64,000 nucleotides of DNA from Bacillus_BU sp051233475 (GCF_051233475.1 NZ_JBKFGH010000008.1:241663-305662), one strand, 5' to 3'. Shown: positions 24,257 through 33,737, numbered from the stretch's first letter. A program made the numbers and translations. Notes: generated from the sequence alone by a model not told the origin.

Positions 24257-24769
24257 ATGGTAAGTTTTTTAAGAGAAAATAGTATTGCCGCAGCAATTTT
24301 AGCAGTTATTCGTATATTTCTAGGTTATTCTTGGTTAACAGCAGGATGGGGAAAACTCTCTGGTGAAGGCTTTGACGCTACAGGATATTTACAACATGCT
24401 GTTGCAAACCCTGTAAAAGGTCCGGATGGCAGCTTAGTCTATGGCTGGTATGTTAATTTCCTGGAAAATTTCGCAATCCCAAATGCCGGTTTGTTCAACG
24501 CCCTTATCCCAATTGGTGAGTTTTTAGTCGGACTAGGATTGATTCTAGGCTGCTTCACAACAGCAGCAGCGTTCTTCGGCTTAGTCATGAACTTCTCCTT
24601 TTTCCTAGCCGGAACAGTATCTCATAATCCAACCGATATTTTCTTAGGTTCACTTATCCTATACTCCGGTTATAACGCTGGACGATACGGCTTAGACCGC
24701 TGGGTCATTCCATTTATTCGCAGAACATTCTTCAAAAATCGCGACAATTTAGCACCAAAGACGACCTAA
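24257..24769 (+). CDS. DoxX-family membrane protein
   Basis: 170 residues with four spans and the DoxX signature (RIFLGYSWLTAGWGKL near 21-36, GYNAGRYGLDR near 138). DoxX relatives occur in thiosulfate:quinone oxidoreductases and in redox-stress systems; the role here is unknown. SD AAAGGAAGGG. It ends in a long terminator hairpin at 24777. Confidence 0.85.
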   Translation: MVSFLRENSIAAAILAVIRIFLGYSWLTAGWGKLSGEGFDATGYLQHAVANPVKGPDGSLVYGWYVNFLENFAIPNAGLFNALIPIGEFLVGLGLILGCFTTAAAFFGLVMNFSFFLAGTVSHNPTDIFLGSLILYSGYNAGRYGLDRWVIPFIRRTFFKNRDNLAPKTT

Positions 24770-24776
24770 AGTAATA

Positions 24777-24841
24777 AACCCCTTAAGGAGTTGTGACTCA
24801 GAGTACCCCCCTGACTCACAACTACCTTGAAGGGTTTTTTT
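24777..24841 (+). terminator. Terminator after doxX gene
   Basis: Long imperfect stem (AACCCCTTAAGGAGTTGTGA pairs with TCACAACTACCTTGAAGGGTT) followed by T7. Confidence 0.85.
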
Positions 24842-24934
24842 ATGTTTTACGAAAACTTTATCTTTTTCATAAAGCAAATTAATAATCACATTGTATCGTT
24901 AACATTGTAAAAGCCAACTTTAGGGGGTTAAGCG

Positions 24935-25576
24935 TTGAAACACTTATACTTCTTTTTAGTATTGACTGCTGTAATCGTGAGTTTTTTACATGTGGGCAAC
25001 CATGGTCGTGGTACCCAAATGACTGAACGCGTGCAAGCGGCACAGGTAAGTCCGGTGAACATCCCTAATAATCACATACCCGATGATCACTCATTAACCG
25101 GACCCGGTCAAACTGTTAGGGGCCACCAAGGCGAACTAACATTATTAGCTCGAAAACCGGTATATGATGCCTATCACCTTGGTGGTGTTGCGCTCATCAT
25201 TAATGAAGTAAAGGTCATGCACTTTATTCCAAATGTAAGTGAAAGAGATTTTTTCAATTCTTATACTACGGCAAAAGAGTTTGATTTTATCAAAATAGAC
25301 ATTGAAATCGTGAACGAAAACCCAAAGACTGTTCAGTTTAATCCGATTGAGACAATACAAATTGGCAACGAGAGCATTAGCTTGAAGGACCTGTTCGGTG
25401 ATGCCGGGATGACCGGACTAATTGAAGGTGGCGAGACCAAAACAGGACAGCTTTGTTTTATTAAAAATAATGATGCTAACGTTGATAAAATAGAGATTGC
25501 CACGAGTGACGTCGTTGGAGTGAATGAGGAAATATTAAATGAAGCGATCGAATTGGAGATCAACATGGGGCCGTAA
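24935..25576 (+). CDS. Secreted DUF4352-like protein
   Basis: 213 residues from TTG at 24935 after AGGGGG. Signal peptide (about 1-22), a His-rich linker (PNNHIPDDHSLTG), then a beta-sandwich-like domain (about 75-200) with FDFIKIDIEIVNENPKTVQFNP, which is typical of telokin/Ig-like DUF4352 proteins. Adhesive or protective roles have been proposed for such domains; nothing specific can be said here. Confidence 0.7.
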   Translation: MKHLYFFLVLTAVIVSFLHVGNHGRGTQMTERVQAAQVSPVNIPNNHIPDDHSLTGPGQTVRGHQGELTLLARKPVYDAYHLGGVALIINEVKVMHFIPNVSERDFFNSYTTAKEFDFIKIDIEIVNENPKTVQFNPIETIQIGNESISLKDLFGDAGMTGLIEGGETKTGQLCFIKNNDANVDKIEIATSDVVGVNEEILNEAIELEINMGP

Positions 25577-25599
25577 TGGTCTTTTTTATTGTAAACAAA

Positions 25600-25636
25600 A
25601 AAGAACAATAGGAAAACTAAGTTCCCATTGTTCTTT
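25600..25636. terminator. Bidirectional terminator between convergent genes
   Basis: AAAGAACAATAGG and CCCATTGTTCTTT form a stem with A/T tracts on both sides, serving 24935 (+) and minJ (-). Confidence 0.8.
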
Positions 25637-25685
25637 GGAAGTAAGTATCTATAATATATGCAAGTCGATTTCATATTGTGCAAAA

Positions 25686-26876
25686 TTAAATAGCTGCTTG
25701 GCTGCTTTTCTTTTTCTCATCCAAAACAAAAAGGATGCCAAGCTCGTGATGATCTCCTTCATACAATGCACGCTGGACGAAGCGAACTTCACCATTTACA
25801 TCGAGCACCTCAAGCTTACAATGCGCCCGGTTCCGCTGGAGCGCTTCATAAAAACCGCTCTCATCACGGACCAATTGTCCATTCACCTTCGAAATCACTT
25901 CCCCAACCTTCAGCCCCATTTTGCTAGCAGGAGAGTTTAATAGGATCCCGAGAATCATCAAACCATGATTTTGTTTTGAAAAATAAAACGGTAAATTTCT
26001 TTCACCAATTCGCTGGCTCCATGTAATGACTTCCCGAATCATAATGGCTAGTACAGGAAGCCCAACCGCGGCTATCGGTAAAAAATACGTGCCGGCAGCG
26101 AGCAGTGTTGTCACTACTCCAAGAGTGATGACCCGCTTCCCATGCGCACGGATAGCCTTGATCGGGAGCATGGCTTGAATTTGTTGATACATGCCGACCG
26201 CAAACGGAACTAACAGGAGAGAATACGTCTCCCCACCCAGGGCGAATGTCGGCCACCATGAGAATGGAAGCTGGAGTGCATCATCAGGAATAAGCAGAAA
26301 CACCGGCAGCAGCCACGCTCGTTTTACTTCGTGAACTCCCACCCTTGCGCCACGCTTGCCGTAAATTAATTTTGGTGACGTCCCTTTTTTTCCGTTCCAT
26401 AGTATGAGGATTCCCTCAGCTATAATCAGTAGTCCAAGTAGAATGGCGATAGCTGGGTAGGCCAGATCATTCAGTTGGATTGTTTCAAAATACGGAAGCG
26501 GCATTTGTTGCCACTCGATTGCCATTAATAGCAGTAAAGCTATGCCCACTGTATAAACTGGTGATATCAGGCGGGTTTTGGTTGTGAAACCCAGTAATAT
26601 TGTAATAGCTGCCGTCAGGACCACTGCCTCAAACGGAATAACCACTCCGACCGCCACGATGATCAGCGATAGTAGGAGCCCGACAACCAACCCATTTGGC
26701 AGCAGTTGGCGCAGCTCAAAGTATGCGTTCTCGACCCGGACAGTAAAGTTCTTGCGCTCGCGCTTAACTCGACTAACTCCCAAATATGCAGCTAAGAAAA
26801 ATAACAAGTAAAACACCGGATGAAGGAACATCTTTCCCGTCCCGATTAGAAATTCCAATAGCCAATCTTGTGCCAC
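25686..26876 (-). CDS. minJ: PDZ-domain membrane protein, MinJ-like
   Basis: 396 residues: about eight spans followed by a C-terminal PDZ domain (about 300-375, with GLMILGILLNSPASKMGLKVGEVI). In B. subtilis MinJ bridges DivIVA to MinCD and directs division-site choice and swarming. Position next to ctpB and ftsEX matches B. subtilis yvjD, which supports the name. Confidence 0.85.
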   Translation of the reverse strand: MAQDWLLEFLIGTGKMFLHPVFYLLFFLAAYLGVSRVKRERKNFTVRVENAYFELRQLLPNGLVVGLLLSLIIVAVGVVIPFEAVVLTAAITILLGFTTKTRLISPVYTVGIALLLLMAIEWQQMPLPYFETIQLNDLAYPAIAILLGLLIIAEGILILWNGKKGTSPKLIYGKRGARVGVHEVKRAWLLPVFLLIPDDALQLPFSWWPTFALGGETYSLLLVPFAVGMYQQIQAMLPIKAIRAHGKRVITLGVVTTLLAAGTYFLPIAAVGLPVLAIMIREVITWSQRIGERNLPFYFSKQNHGLMILGILLNSPASKMGLKVGEVISKVNGQLVRDESGFYEALQRNRAHCKLEVLDVNGEVRFVQRALYEGDHHELGILFVLDEKKKSSQAAI

Positions 26877-27139
26877 TTAAATGCCACCTGCCCCTGCGTG
26901 TGTATAAAACCGAAATCTATTACTATATATTCTAACAAAAATCAAGCATAAAACCTATTACTAGTTTTTTCAATTTAAAGACAAGATTTGGGTGGTGGTC
27001 GCTGGCGGTTCGCGTTTTAATTGGTTTTTTCGGTGCTGAATTTCGCGAATTTTGGCGATATATTTTTGTATTTTGATAGGTTTTGTTGTTGTGATGAGTG
27101 ATGGTTAGCGTTTTTTTGTTTTAGGAGTTGGATTTTGGG

Positions 27140-27250
27140 GTCTGTATGTGGTTTATCGGCGGTTTCCGGTGATTTATCGGCGATGTTTTGAAATTTATCG
27201 GCGGTTTTTTGCACTTTATCGGCGGTTTTCCCACTTTTATCGGCGCAAGT
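27140..27250. repeat. Tandem repeat of TTTATCGGCGG units
   Basis: Five units of about 20-25 bp, each with ATCGGCG, lie in the gene-free stretch 26877-27336. An open frame through it (27017-27262, minus) encodes only the repeat's ADK echo and has no SD. Confidence 0.7.
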
Positions 27251-27282
27251 GGAAAAAGTCACTCATTTCCAGATTTTAAAAA

Positions 27283-27328
27283 AGAGCTAAGCCCGCCGAG
27301 ATTCAGACCCTCGGCCTAACTTAGCTCT
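27283..27328 (-). terminator. Terminator after ctpB
   Basis: AGAGCTAAG with its complement as outer stem, GCCCGCCGAG/CTCGGCC as inner stem; T/A-rich sequence follows. Confidence 0.8.
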
Positions 27329-27336
27329 CCATCTAT

Positions 27337-28800
27337 CTACTTACTCAAATACTTCAACGCAGTCTGCAGCTGCAAATCATTCTTCTCCTTTCGAAGCTCA
27401 GCCATAATCGACTCAACCATGGACGTTGCTGTTTTCTCATCAATCACACCCGTAATCTTCAGCCCCTTCACCTGCTGGAACGCCTTAACAGCCGTTTCCG
27501 TTTCCTCACTAAAATAGCCATCCTTCCGTCCCGGAGAAAATCCCAGTCCAGCTAATATCTCCTGCGCATTTTTCACCTGTTCATTGTTCATATCCTTCTT
27601 CAGCGGTTTTTCAATCGATAGCGGGTGAGTTCGATACATGGACGGCTGGCTAACCTCAACGGTTGGCTCGATGCCCTTTTTATGAATCCAATTGCCATCT
27701 GGAGTCAGCCACTTAAACAAAGTCAGTTTAATGTTACTGCCATCCCCCATCGGGACAGCTTGCTGAACGGTGCCCTTTCCGAACGTTTTTTCACCAATCA
27801 GAGGATAGCCCTCTGTCTCCTTTAAAGCACCAGCAAGGATCTCTGAAGCGGATGCACTGCCCTTATCAATCAAAATGGCAATCTCGTAATCTTTTTTCTT
27901 TTTCATATTGGAAAAATAACGCAGTTTCTCCCCGTTGCGCTGCTCAATTTGTACATATGGCTTCTGGTCGGTGACAAGCTCGCGCAGAATCGCCTCAACA
28001 CTTGTTAACAGCCCGCCCGGATTTCCGCGCACATCCAATATCAGGCCATCAATCTTCTTCTTTTCAAACGCCTTCAGCTCTTCTTTAAAATCATCGGCGG
28101 TGTCTTCGGAGAAAGTCGTAATTTCAATATAGCCGATATTTTTGCCGTTTTGCTTTTTCAATTCAGCATTGACCGTTTCAAGCGGGATCTCATCCCGTTT
28201 AATTTCAACCGTAAGCGGTTTGGTCATCCCTTCTCGCATGATTTCAAGCTTAACCTTCGTTCCTTTTTTTCCGCGAATCTTCAGCGTGGCTTCGTATAAA
28301 TCGAGGCCCGCGACACTTTCATTGTCCACTTTAAGAATTTCGTCGTTCGGTTTAATCCCGGCTTTTTCAGCAGGTGAGCCTTTAAACGGAGATACGATGA
28401 TGATTTTCCCGTCCACACTGCTGACTTCTGCTCCGATGCCTTCAAATGTTGACTCGAGCGTTTGGCTGAATTGCTTGGCTGTTTCTTTGTCCATATAGAC
28501 GGAATAAGGGTCCTCAAGCTTCGAAAGCATGCCTTGAATGGCACCTTCTACCAGTTCCTCCTCATCCACATCCTCTATATATCGTTTCAAAATGAGCTCG
28601 TATGCCTGGGAAACCTTTTTTAATTCATTCGTTTCATCGATTTTATCCGCTTCTTCCTTCGTTTGCGAGAGCATTCCCGGTGCCTTGTCCGAAGTTTCCT
28701 GAGTGCCTCGGTTGTCCCACCAAGACAGGCCGGCATATGTCCCACCTGCTCCCGTTAACAGCGAACCTGCCAGTAATAGTGCTGTCCACTTTCGGTTCAT
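27337..28800 (-). CDS. ctpB: Carboxy-terminal processing protease (S41), CtpB-like
   Basis: About 487 residues from the ATG at 28800 (10 nt after AGGAGG; ATG at 28806 is also possible). N-terminal span, PDZ domain (about 95-175), S41 catalytic core with the Ser in DKGSASASEILAGAL and the Lys in GEKTFGKG, and a C-terminal peptidoglycan-binding domain (about 400-470). In B. subtilis CtpB cleaves SpoIVFA in the pro-sigma-K checkpoint. Its position beside minJ matches yvjB. Confidence 0.92.
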   Translation of the reverse strand: MNRKWTALLLAGSLLTGAGGTYAGLSWWDNRGTQETSDKAPGMLSQTKEEADKIDETNELKKVSQAYELILKRYIEDVDEEELVEGAIQGMLSKLEDPYSVYMDKETAKQFSQTLESTFEGIGAEVSSVDGKIIIVSPFKGSPAEKAGIKPNDEILKVDNESVAGLDLYEATLKIRGKKGTKVKLEIMREGMTKPLTVEIKRDEIPLETVNAELKKQNGKNIGYIEITTFSEDTADDFKEELKAFEKKKIDGLILDVRGNPGGLLTSVEAILRELVTDQKPYVQIEQRNGEKLRYFSNMKKKKDYEIAILIDKGSASASEILAGALKETEGYPLIGEKTFGKGTVQQAVPMGDGSNIKLTLFKWLTPDGNWIHKKGIEPTVEVSQPSMYRTHPLSIEKPLKKDMNNEQVKNAQEILAGLGFSPGRKDGYFSEETETAVKAFQQVKGLKITGVIDEKTATSMVESIMAELRKEKNDLQLQTALKYLSK

Positions 28801-28970
28801 CCCCATCCATCCTCCTGTTCTCATCACAAAAAATCGGCTGATCCGCATAATTGCACCGAACCGACTTCATATATGGATTTCAAAAAAGACACCACACGAA
28901 AGGTGCGATGTCCATGTCCATACATATATATGAAAACAGCGGACAAGTTATGACCGCACAGTACCACATT

Positions 28971-29040
28971 AAAGCGCTGGGGGACTGTCCCCCGCATCAC
29001 TGCCGCGTTAAAGCATCGGGGGACTGTCCCCCGGCGCTTT
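28971..29040. repeat. Nested palindrome with two GGGGGACTGTCCCCC units
   Basis: The 15-bp palindrome occurs at 28979-28993 and 29018-29032, and the whole block is bracketed by AAAGCGC and GCGCTTT. It is in the gene-free stretch 28801-29108 along with the terminator at 29052. Confidence 0.7.
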
Positions 29041-29051
29041 ACAGCAGCAAA

Positions 29052-29082
29052 GAAGGGACACCACTTAAATGGTGTCCCTTCG
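29052..29082 (-). terminator. Terminator after the M23 peptidase
   Basis: GAAGGGACACCA stem with its complement around CTTAAA; TTCTTTGC follows on the minus strand. Confidence 0.8.
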
Positions 29083-29108
29083 CTTCTTACTATTTACTAT
29101 ATTACTAA

Positions 29109-30383
29109 TTACATTGGAATGTAGTTTAATGGATTGACTGCGTTTGATTTTTGGGCGTTCCACTCACCTACGTGCAATTCGAAGTGTAGATGCTGGCCGG
29201 TAGAGTAACCGGTGTTACCCATATACCCGATCGTTTGGCCCTTTTTCACAACCGCACCTTCTCCGACAGAGCGGCTGCTCATGTGTGCATAGACAGTTGT
29301 ATAAACTTGCCCATTATAATAATGAGAAACAAAAATACAGTTACCATAGCTGTTTGAATAATAAGAACGGATTACGACACCATCCGCTGCTGCTAGAATT
29401 GGAACGGATACTCGATTCGCAATATCAATTCCAGCATGGTATTCACCCCAGCGCATTCCTAAACCAGAAGTAAGAGTACCTGAAGCAGGTCTTGTCCAAT
29501 ATCCGCTCGAAACCGCAGGTGCCGAACCACCGCCTCCAGAACCTCCACCGCTGCTGCCGCCATTTTGAGCCGCAGCCGCAGCCGCTGCTTCAGCTGCAAT
29601 ACGCTGTTCTTCCAATTTAATAGCCCGTTGAATGGCTGATTGCTGAGCTGCTAGAATTGCCGCCTGCTCTTCTAATTCAAGCTTTTCGGCTAACAAATGT
29701 TCCTCTTCTTCTTCAAGGGAAGACATAACTTGATCTTTTTCAGTTCTTTGAACAGCCAATTGCTGACTCAATGCCTCTAGCTCTTGAAGCATTTTTTCTA
29801 AAGAAGCTAAGTCTGTCTCCACTTGATTTTGCTTTTCTTCAAGTAACTGCTTGTCCTGCTTATGCTGGCGGAGGATATCTTGGTCTGCTTCAAGGATCGT
29901 TGCCAATGCGCCCACACGATCGATAAAGTCCCCAAAGCTTTGTGCTCCCATTAGGACATCAAGATAAGTCGCGCGCCCCCCATTCTCTTGGAAAGAACGT
30001 GCCCGATCCTTTAACAATTCATTTCGCTTATTTATGCGTTCAGAAATTTGCTGCACTTCTGCTTGGAGCTGCTGAATTTCTGCCTTTTTTCCTTCAATCT
30101 CTTGTTCTTTTTGGGTCATTTTCACATTCGTGTCGCCGATTGCATAATCAATCCGCTTCATTTCGCTTTGTAAAGCTGACTGCTCATTTTGAACATTAGT
30201 AATCTCGTTATCTGCAGAGTTAATCTCAGAGTTTACGCCGGACTTTTCTCGATTTATTTGGTCTTTCTGACTATTTAAATCCGATAGTTTCGAAGCAGTC
30301 GCTATCTCAACACCTACCCCTGGGACAAAGCTGGCTAATGCTAATGTTGCTGCGATTGATAGTGTGTATATTGAACGTTTCAT
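29109..30383 (-). CDS. Coiled-coil M23 peptidase (PcsB/EnvC/CwlO-type murein hydrolase)
   Basis: 424 residues from the ATG at 30383 (SD AGGAGG, 8 nt). Signal peptide, a long coiled coil (about 25-260, heavy in Gln/Glu/Lys), a Gly/Ser linker and a C-terminal LytM/M23 domain with the zinc ligands HAGID and HLHFELH intact. It is directly downstream of ftsEX, and FtsEX controls coiled-coil hydrolases of this kind (PcsB in streptococci, EnvC in E. coli, CwlO in B. subtilis). It is therefore likely the FtsEX-gated wall hydrolase or a partner. Confidence 0.9.
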   Translation of the reverse strand: MKRSIYTLSIAATLALASFVPGVGVEIATASKLSDLNSQKDQINREKSGVNSEINSADNEITNVQNEQSALQSEMKRIDYAIGDTNVKMTQKEQEIEGKKAEIQQLQAEVQQISERINKRNELLKDRARSFQENGGRATYLDVLMGAQSFGDFIDRVGALATILEADQDILRQHKQDKQLLEEKQNQVETDLASLEKMLQELEALSQQLAVQRTEKDQVMSSLEEEEEHLLAEKLELEEQAAILAAQQSAIQRAIKLEEQRIAAEAAAAAAAQNGGSSGGGSGGGGSAPAVSSGYWTRPASGTLTSGLGMRWGEYHAGIDIANRVSVPILAAADGVVIRSYYSNSYGNCIFVSHYYNGQVYTTVYAHMSSRSVGEGAVVKKGQTIGYMGNTGYSTGQHLHFELHVGEWNAQKSNAVNPLNYIPM

Positions 30384-30440
30384 ACTCTTAATCCTCCTCT
30401 CCACTCAATCTATGTATCTATATATCGACCAAAACGAATG

Positions 30441-30471
30441 CCTTGGAGACCTTTTGTGAGGCCTCCAAGCA
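30441..30471 (-). terminator. Hairpin between ftsX and the M23 gene
   Basis: CTTGGAGGCC and GGTCTCCAAG pair; only a weak T-tract follows, so it may slow rather than stop transcription. Confidence 0.5.
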
Positions 30472-30516
30472 TTAATTTTTTAAAAAATAATTCAATACTG
30501 GTCTAACAATAACTTA

Positions 30517-31410
30517 TTATACCTTCAAAAACTTCCTAACCGACATTAAGCTTCCCCAAACTCCAATTAAAGCCCCCATTACTAAAAGCAAACCGGAAAC
30601 CTGGAACATAAACGGATTAAACTCCAGTATTTTGATAAAGTGATCCGCTAGCTTTGGCTGGAGGTAATCATACGTATAATAATAAGCTGTTCCAACGGCT
30701 ACAATTGGGAGAAGAGATCCAAGAATACCTAACCAAAGTCCCTCTAAGAAAAATGGCCAACGGATAAAGGCATTGGTCGCCCCAACTAGTCTCATAATTT
30801 CAATTTCTCTACGTCTCGCCACAATCGTAATTTTAATCGTATTTGAAATAAGGAAGATCGCAGTAAACAACAAGCCTGCAATTAAGGCAATCCCGACATT
30901 TCGGCTCACCTCAGTGAAGCTAAACAGCTTTTCCACTTCACCTTGCCCATACTTAACCTTGGCTGCATATTCAAACTTCTCAATCTTTTGAGCCGTTTTC
31001 ATCGTATCAACTGGATTTTTCGTTTTTACGATAAATACATCGTTTAACGGGTTGTCTTGTTCAAATAGCTTGAAGGCTTCGCCCTCTTCGCCAAGACTCT
31101 CGATAATGCCTTTCAGCTCATTTTCCTTCGACGAAAACTTGACCGTTTTCACTTCGGGAATCTGTTCGATTTTAGCCCGTAACAGCTGTTGATCTTCTTT
31201 ATTAGCAGCAAGATCGATATGGACACGGATTTCCACGTCCTCTTCAATCGATTTCGCCACATTATTGAGGTTCATCATAATCACGAAAAATACACCGACA
31301 AGTAAAAGCGTAACCGTCACGGCGCTGACCGACGCGAACGTCATCCAGCCGTTCCGGGCAATACTTTTCAAGCTTTCTCTTATATGACGGCGAATTGTTC
31401 TAATTTTCAT
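30517..31410 (-). CDS. ftsX: Cell-division ABC transporter permease FtsX
   Basis: 297 residues from the ATG at 31410, which overlaps the end of ftsE by 11 nt (SD AAGGGTG inside ftsE). Four spans with a large external loop (about 45-165) after the first, and the permease region RRREIEIMRLVGATNAFIRWPFFLEG. It transmits ATP-driven changes from FtsE to an extracellular murein hydrolase, probably the M23 protein encoded next. Confidence 0.95.
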   Translation of the reverse strand: MKIRTIRRHIRESLKSIARNGWMTFASVSAVTVTLLLVGVFFVIMMNLNNVAKSIEEDVEIRVHIDLAANKEDQQLLRAKIEQIPEVKTVKFSSKENELKGIIESLGEEGEAFKLFEQDNPLNDVFIVKTKNPVDTMKTAQKIEKFEYAAKVKYGQGEVEKLFSFTEVSRNVGIALIAGLLFTAIFLISNTIKITIVARRREIEIMRLVGATNAFIRWPFFLEGLWLGILGSLLPIVAVGTAYYYTYDYLQPKLADHFIKILEFNPFMFQVSGLLLVMGALIGVWGSLMSVRKFLKV

Positions 31411-32086
31411 AGCCATATTCACCCTTCTGCTCATCACGGACAATTTTTCCGGATTCAATGGCAATTACCCGTTTTTTAATCGTGTTAACGATTTCGCGGT
31501 TATGTGTTGCCATGACAACCGTTGTTCCTCTCGTGTTAATTTCATCAAAGATGTTCATAATTTCCCACGAAGTGTCCGGATCTAAATTTCCTGTTGGCTC
31601 GTCGGCAATTACTACCTTCGGAGCATTTACAATCGAACGCGCAATTGAAACACGCTGCTGTTCCCCACCCGATAACTCTGTCGGCAGCATTCTAGCTTTA
31701 TGCCTCAAATTAACGAGTTCTAAGGTTTCCATAACCTGCTTCTTAATGTACTTTGGTGACTCCTCGATAACCTCTAAAGCATAGGCCACGTTCTCATACA
31801 CAGTTAAAGACGGTAACAATTTAAAGTCTTGGAAAACAACCCCTATATTTCTACGCAATAGCGGAACTTTACTATTTTTAATTTTGGATAGGTTCACACC
31901 GTTAATCATAATGTCGCCTTTAGTTGGTTTTTCCTCACGGTACATCATCTTAATGAAAGTAGATTTCCCCGCACCACTTGGACCGACGACATAGACAAAC
32001 TCACCCTGTTTAATTTGGACACTAATCCCATTAACAGCGCTCACACCGTTTGGATATTTTTTGTATACATCCTGCATTTCAATCAT
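31400..32086 (-). CDS. ftsE: Cell-division ABC transporter ATPase FtsE
   Basis: 228 residues with Walker A GPSGAGKST, signature LSGGEQQR, Walker B VVIADEPTG and the switch His in ATHNRE. This is the ATPase partner of FtsX. ATG at 32086 after AAGGTGAT. Confidence 0.96.
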   Translation of the reverse strand: MIEMQDVYKKYPNGVSAVNGISVQIKQGEFVYVVGPSGAGKSTFIKMMYREEKPTKGDIMINGVNLSKIKNSKVPLLRRNIGVVFQDFKLLPSLTVYENVAYALEVIEESPKYIKKQVMETLELVNLRHKARMLPTELSGGEQQRVSIARSIVNAPKVVIADEPTGNLDPDTSWEIMNIFDEINTRGTTVVMATHNREIVNTIKKRVIAIESGKIVRDEQKGEYGYEN

Positions 32087-32428
32087 CTATATCACCTTTA
32101 GTCAAAGTATGTCATTGGAGCCTTCTTTATATTATAAAAAAAGTGCTTTTTCGACAAAAATTTATATTTCCTCATTCAAAAACCATACAAACATTAATCA
32201 ACAAAATAGTTAAATGTCTGACAACAATTATTATTATAACATCATAGAATGTAGAATTGACGATAAAAAATATTACATTTTCGTATCATATTGACATAAA
32301 AAAACCATATTTCACCTGCATTGGGACAATTGGCATATGTAATTCTATGAATATTTTCTCAAAACGACATTCCAACTGCAGACATCATTCTACAAAATCC
32401 TACAAAAGTCGCTAAAAACGAGCGCAAA
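32087..32428. other. Gene-free stretch upstream of ftsE
   Basis: A/T-rich intergenic DNA that should contain the ftsEX promoter. I see no conserved element or reading frame with an SD. Confidence 0.5.
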
Positions 32429-32462
32429 AAAACGTTCCGGTGTCAACACCCGGAACGTTTTC
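32429..32462 (-). terminator. Terminator after cccB
   Basis: AAAACGTTCCGG and CCGGAACGTTTT form a strong stem; T7 follows on the minus strand. Confidence 0.9.
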
Positions 32463-32473
32463 TTCTATTCTAC

Positions 32474-32791
32474 TTATTTTTTCTCAGCTAACCAGCCAGC
32501 AACGGCTGTTGCGTCAGCTCCAGTTAATTGACCTTTTGGCATTGCATTTCTACCGTCTACAATAACCTTTTCAATTTCATCTTTAGATAGTCTTGAACCT
32601 ACTTGAGTAAGATCAGGACCCACTCCACCTTTTAGGTCAGTTGCGTGACAGCTAGAACATTTTTGAGAATAAAGCTTTTCAGGATCAACAGCGCTTCCAG
32701 CTGTATCCTTGGCGCTGTCTCCGCCGCCACAGGCAGCTAATGTAAATACAAGTGTAGTTCCCGCTAAAATTCCGAGCATTTTCTTTTTCAT
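32474..32791 (-). CDS. cccB: Cytochrome c551 lipoprotein
   Basis: 105 residues from the ATG at 32791 (SD GAGGGGG). Lipobox TLAACGG, then a class I cytochrome c: haem site CSSCH, GPDL, and axial Met in NAMPKG. B. subtilis CccB is the lipid-anchored cytochrome c551, a periplasm-side electron carrier. Its position beside the YitT gene and ftsE is conserved. The C-terminal domain is close in sequence to that of the beta-propeller lipoprotein at 17383 (both end in WLAEKK). Confidence 0.93.
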   Translation of the reverse strand: MKKKMLGILAGTTLVFTLAACGGGDSAKDTAGSAVDPEKLYSQKCSSCHATDLKGGVGPDLTQVGSRLSKDEIEKVIVDGRNAMPKGQLTGADATAVAGWLAEKK

Positions 32792-32870
32792 TACCAAAAT
32801 CCCCCTCGAAAATTGTCAATGATTACATTTTCGAATATATTATAACAATTTTATGACAGTTTGAAACCTT

Positions 32871-33737
32871 TTAAGACTTCTTGAAACCTTCTCCCAACAC
32901 CTCAGCCGCTTCCATAACCACGACAAACGCTGATGGATCAATACTTTTCACTAATTGTTTCAATTTTGTGAATTCCGTGTGATTAAACACACACATGATG
33001 ACCGGACGTTCGGAATCAGTATACCCACCTTGCGCAACGAGTTTTGTCACACCACGGTCCATCTTGTTTAAAATCGCTTCACGAACCTCCAGCTCATTCT
33101 CTGTAATAATCATCGCCATTTTCGACAATCCGAAGCCAACCTGAACCAAATCAATCGTTTTACTAGTCGCATACAGGCTGAGCAACGCATACAAGCCGCT
33201 TTCGATATTAAAAGCAATCGCAGCCGACAGCACAATTAAACCGTCAATCAATGCGACACATGTCCCTAACGACAACCCGCTATATTTATGGATAATTTGC
33301 GCAGCCAAATCCGTCCCACCTGTTGACGCTCTGCCGCGAAAAACAATACCAATCCCGAGTCCAACACAAATCCCGCCAAACAATGATGCCAAGAGCTGAT
33401 CATTCGTCCACGGTGCCCAATCCTTCGTTAAAAAAACAATCAATGGCACAAAGATCGTTCCAACAAGCGTCTTCGCCCCAAACTGCCGTCCCAGTAAAAT
33501 TACTCCGGCGATAAACAGCGGGATATTCAACGACCATTGCACATAAGCCGGCTCCCAGCCTGCTACTGAGTATAAAATCGTACTTATTCCGCTCACGCCG
33601 CCTGAAGCTATTCTGTTTGGCAGCAAAAAAACATTAAAAGCAATCGCCACAAGTGCCGAGCCCACAATTACGAGTATGTATTCAAACATTCTCCCTAGTG
33701 GAGAATGTTCTCCGTATCGGACTTGCTTTCTTTTCAT
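32871..33737 (-). CDS. YitT-family membrane protein (DUF161/DUF2179), YvjA-like
   Basis: 288 residues from the ATG at 33737 (SD GAGGAG, 8 nt). Five or six spans (about 15-200) with NRIASGGVSGISTIL and RASTGGTDLAAQII, followed by a C-terminal DUF2179 domain (VTKLVAQGGYTDSERPVIMCVF). YitT proteins are putative transporters of unknown substrate. In B. subtilis yvjA occupies the same place next to cccB. Confidence 0.88.
   Translation of the reverse strand: MKRKQVRYGEHSPLGRMFEYILVIVGSALVAIAFNVFLLPNRIASGGVSGISTILYSVAGWEPAYVQWSLNIPLFIAGVILLGRQFGAKTLVGTIFVPLIVFLTKDWAPWTNDQLLASLFGGICVGLGIGIVFRGRASTGGTDLAAQIIHKYSGLSLGTCVALIDGLIVLSAAIAFNIESGLYALLSLYATSKTIDLVQVGFGLSKMAMIITENELEVREAILNKMDRGVTKLVAQGGYTDSERPVIMCVFNHTEFTKLKQLVKSIDPSAFVVVMEAAEVLGEGFKKS

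Noticed and set aside
27017..27262. 81-aa frame with ADK repeats
   Set aside because: The repeats mirror the DNA array; no SD and no conserved start.
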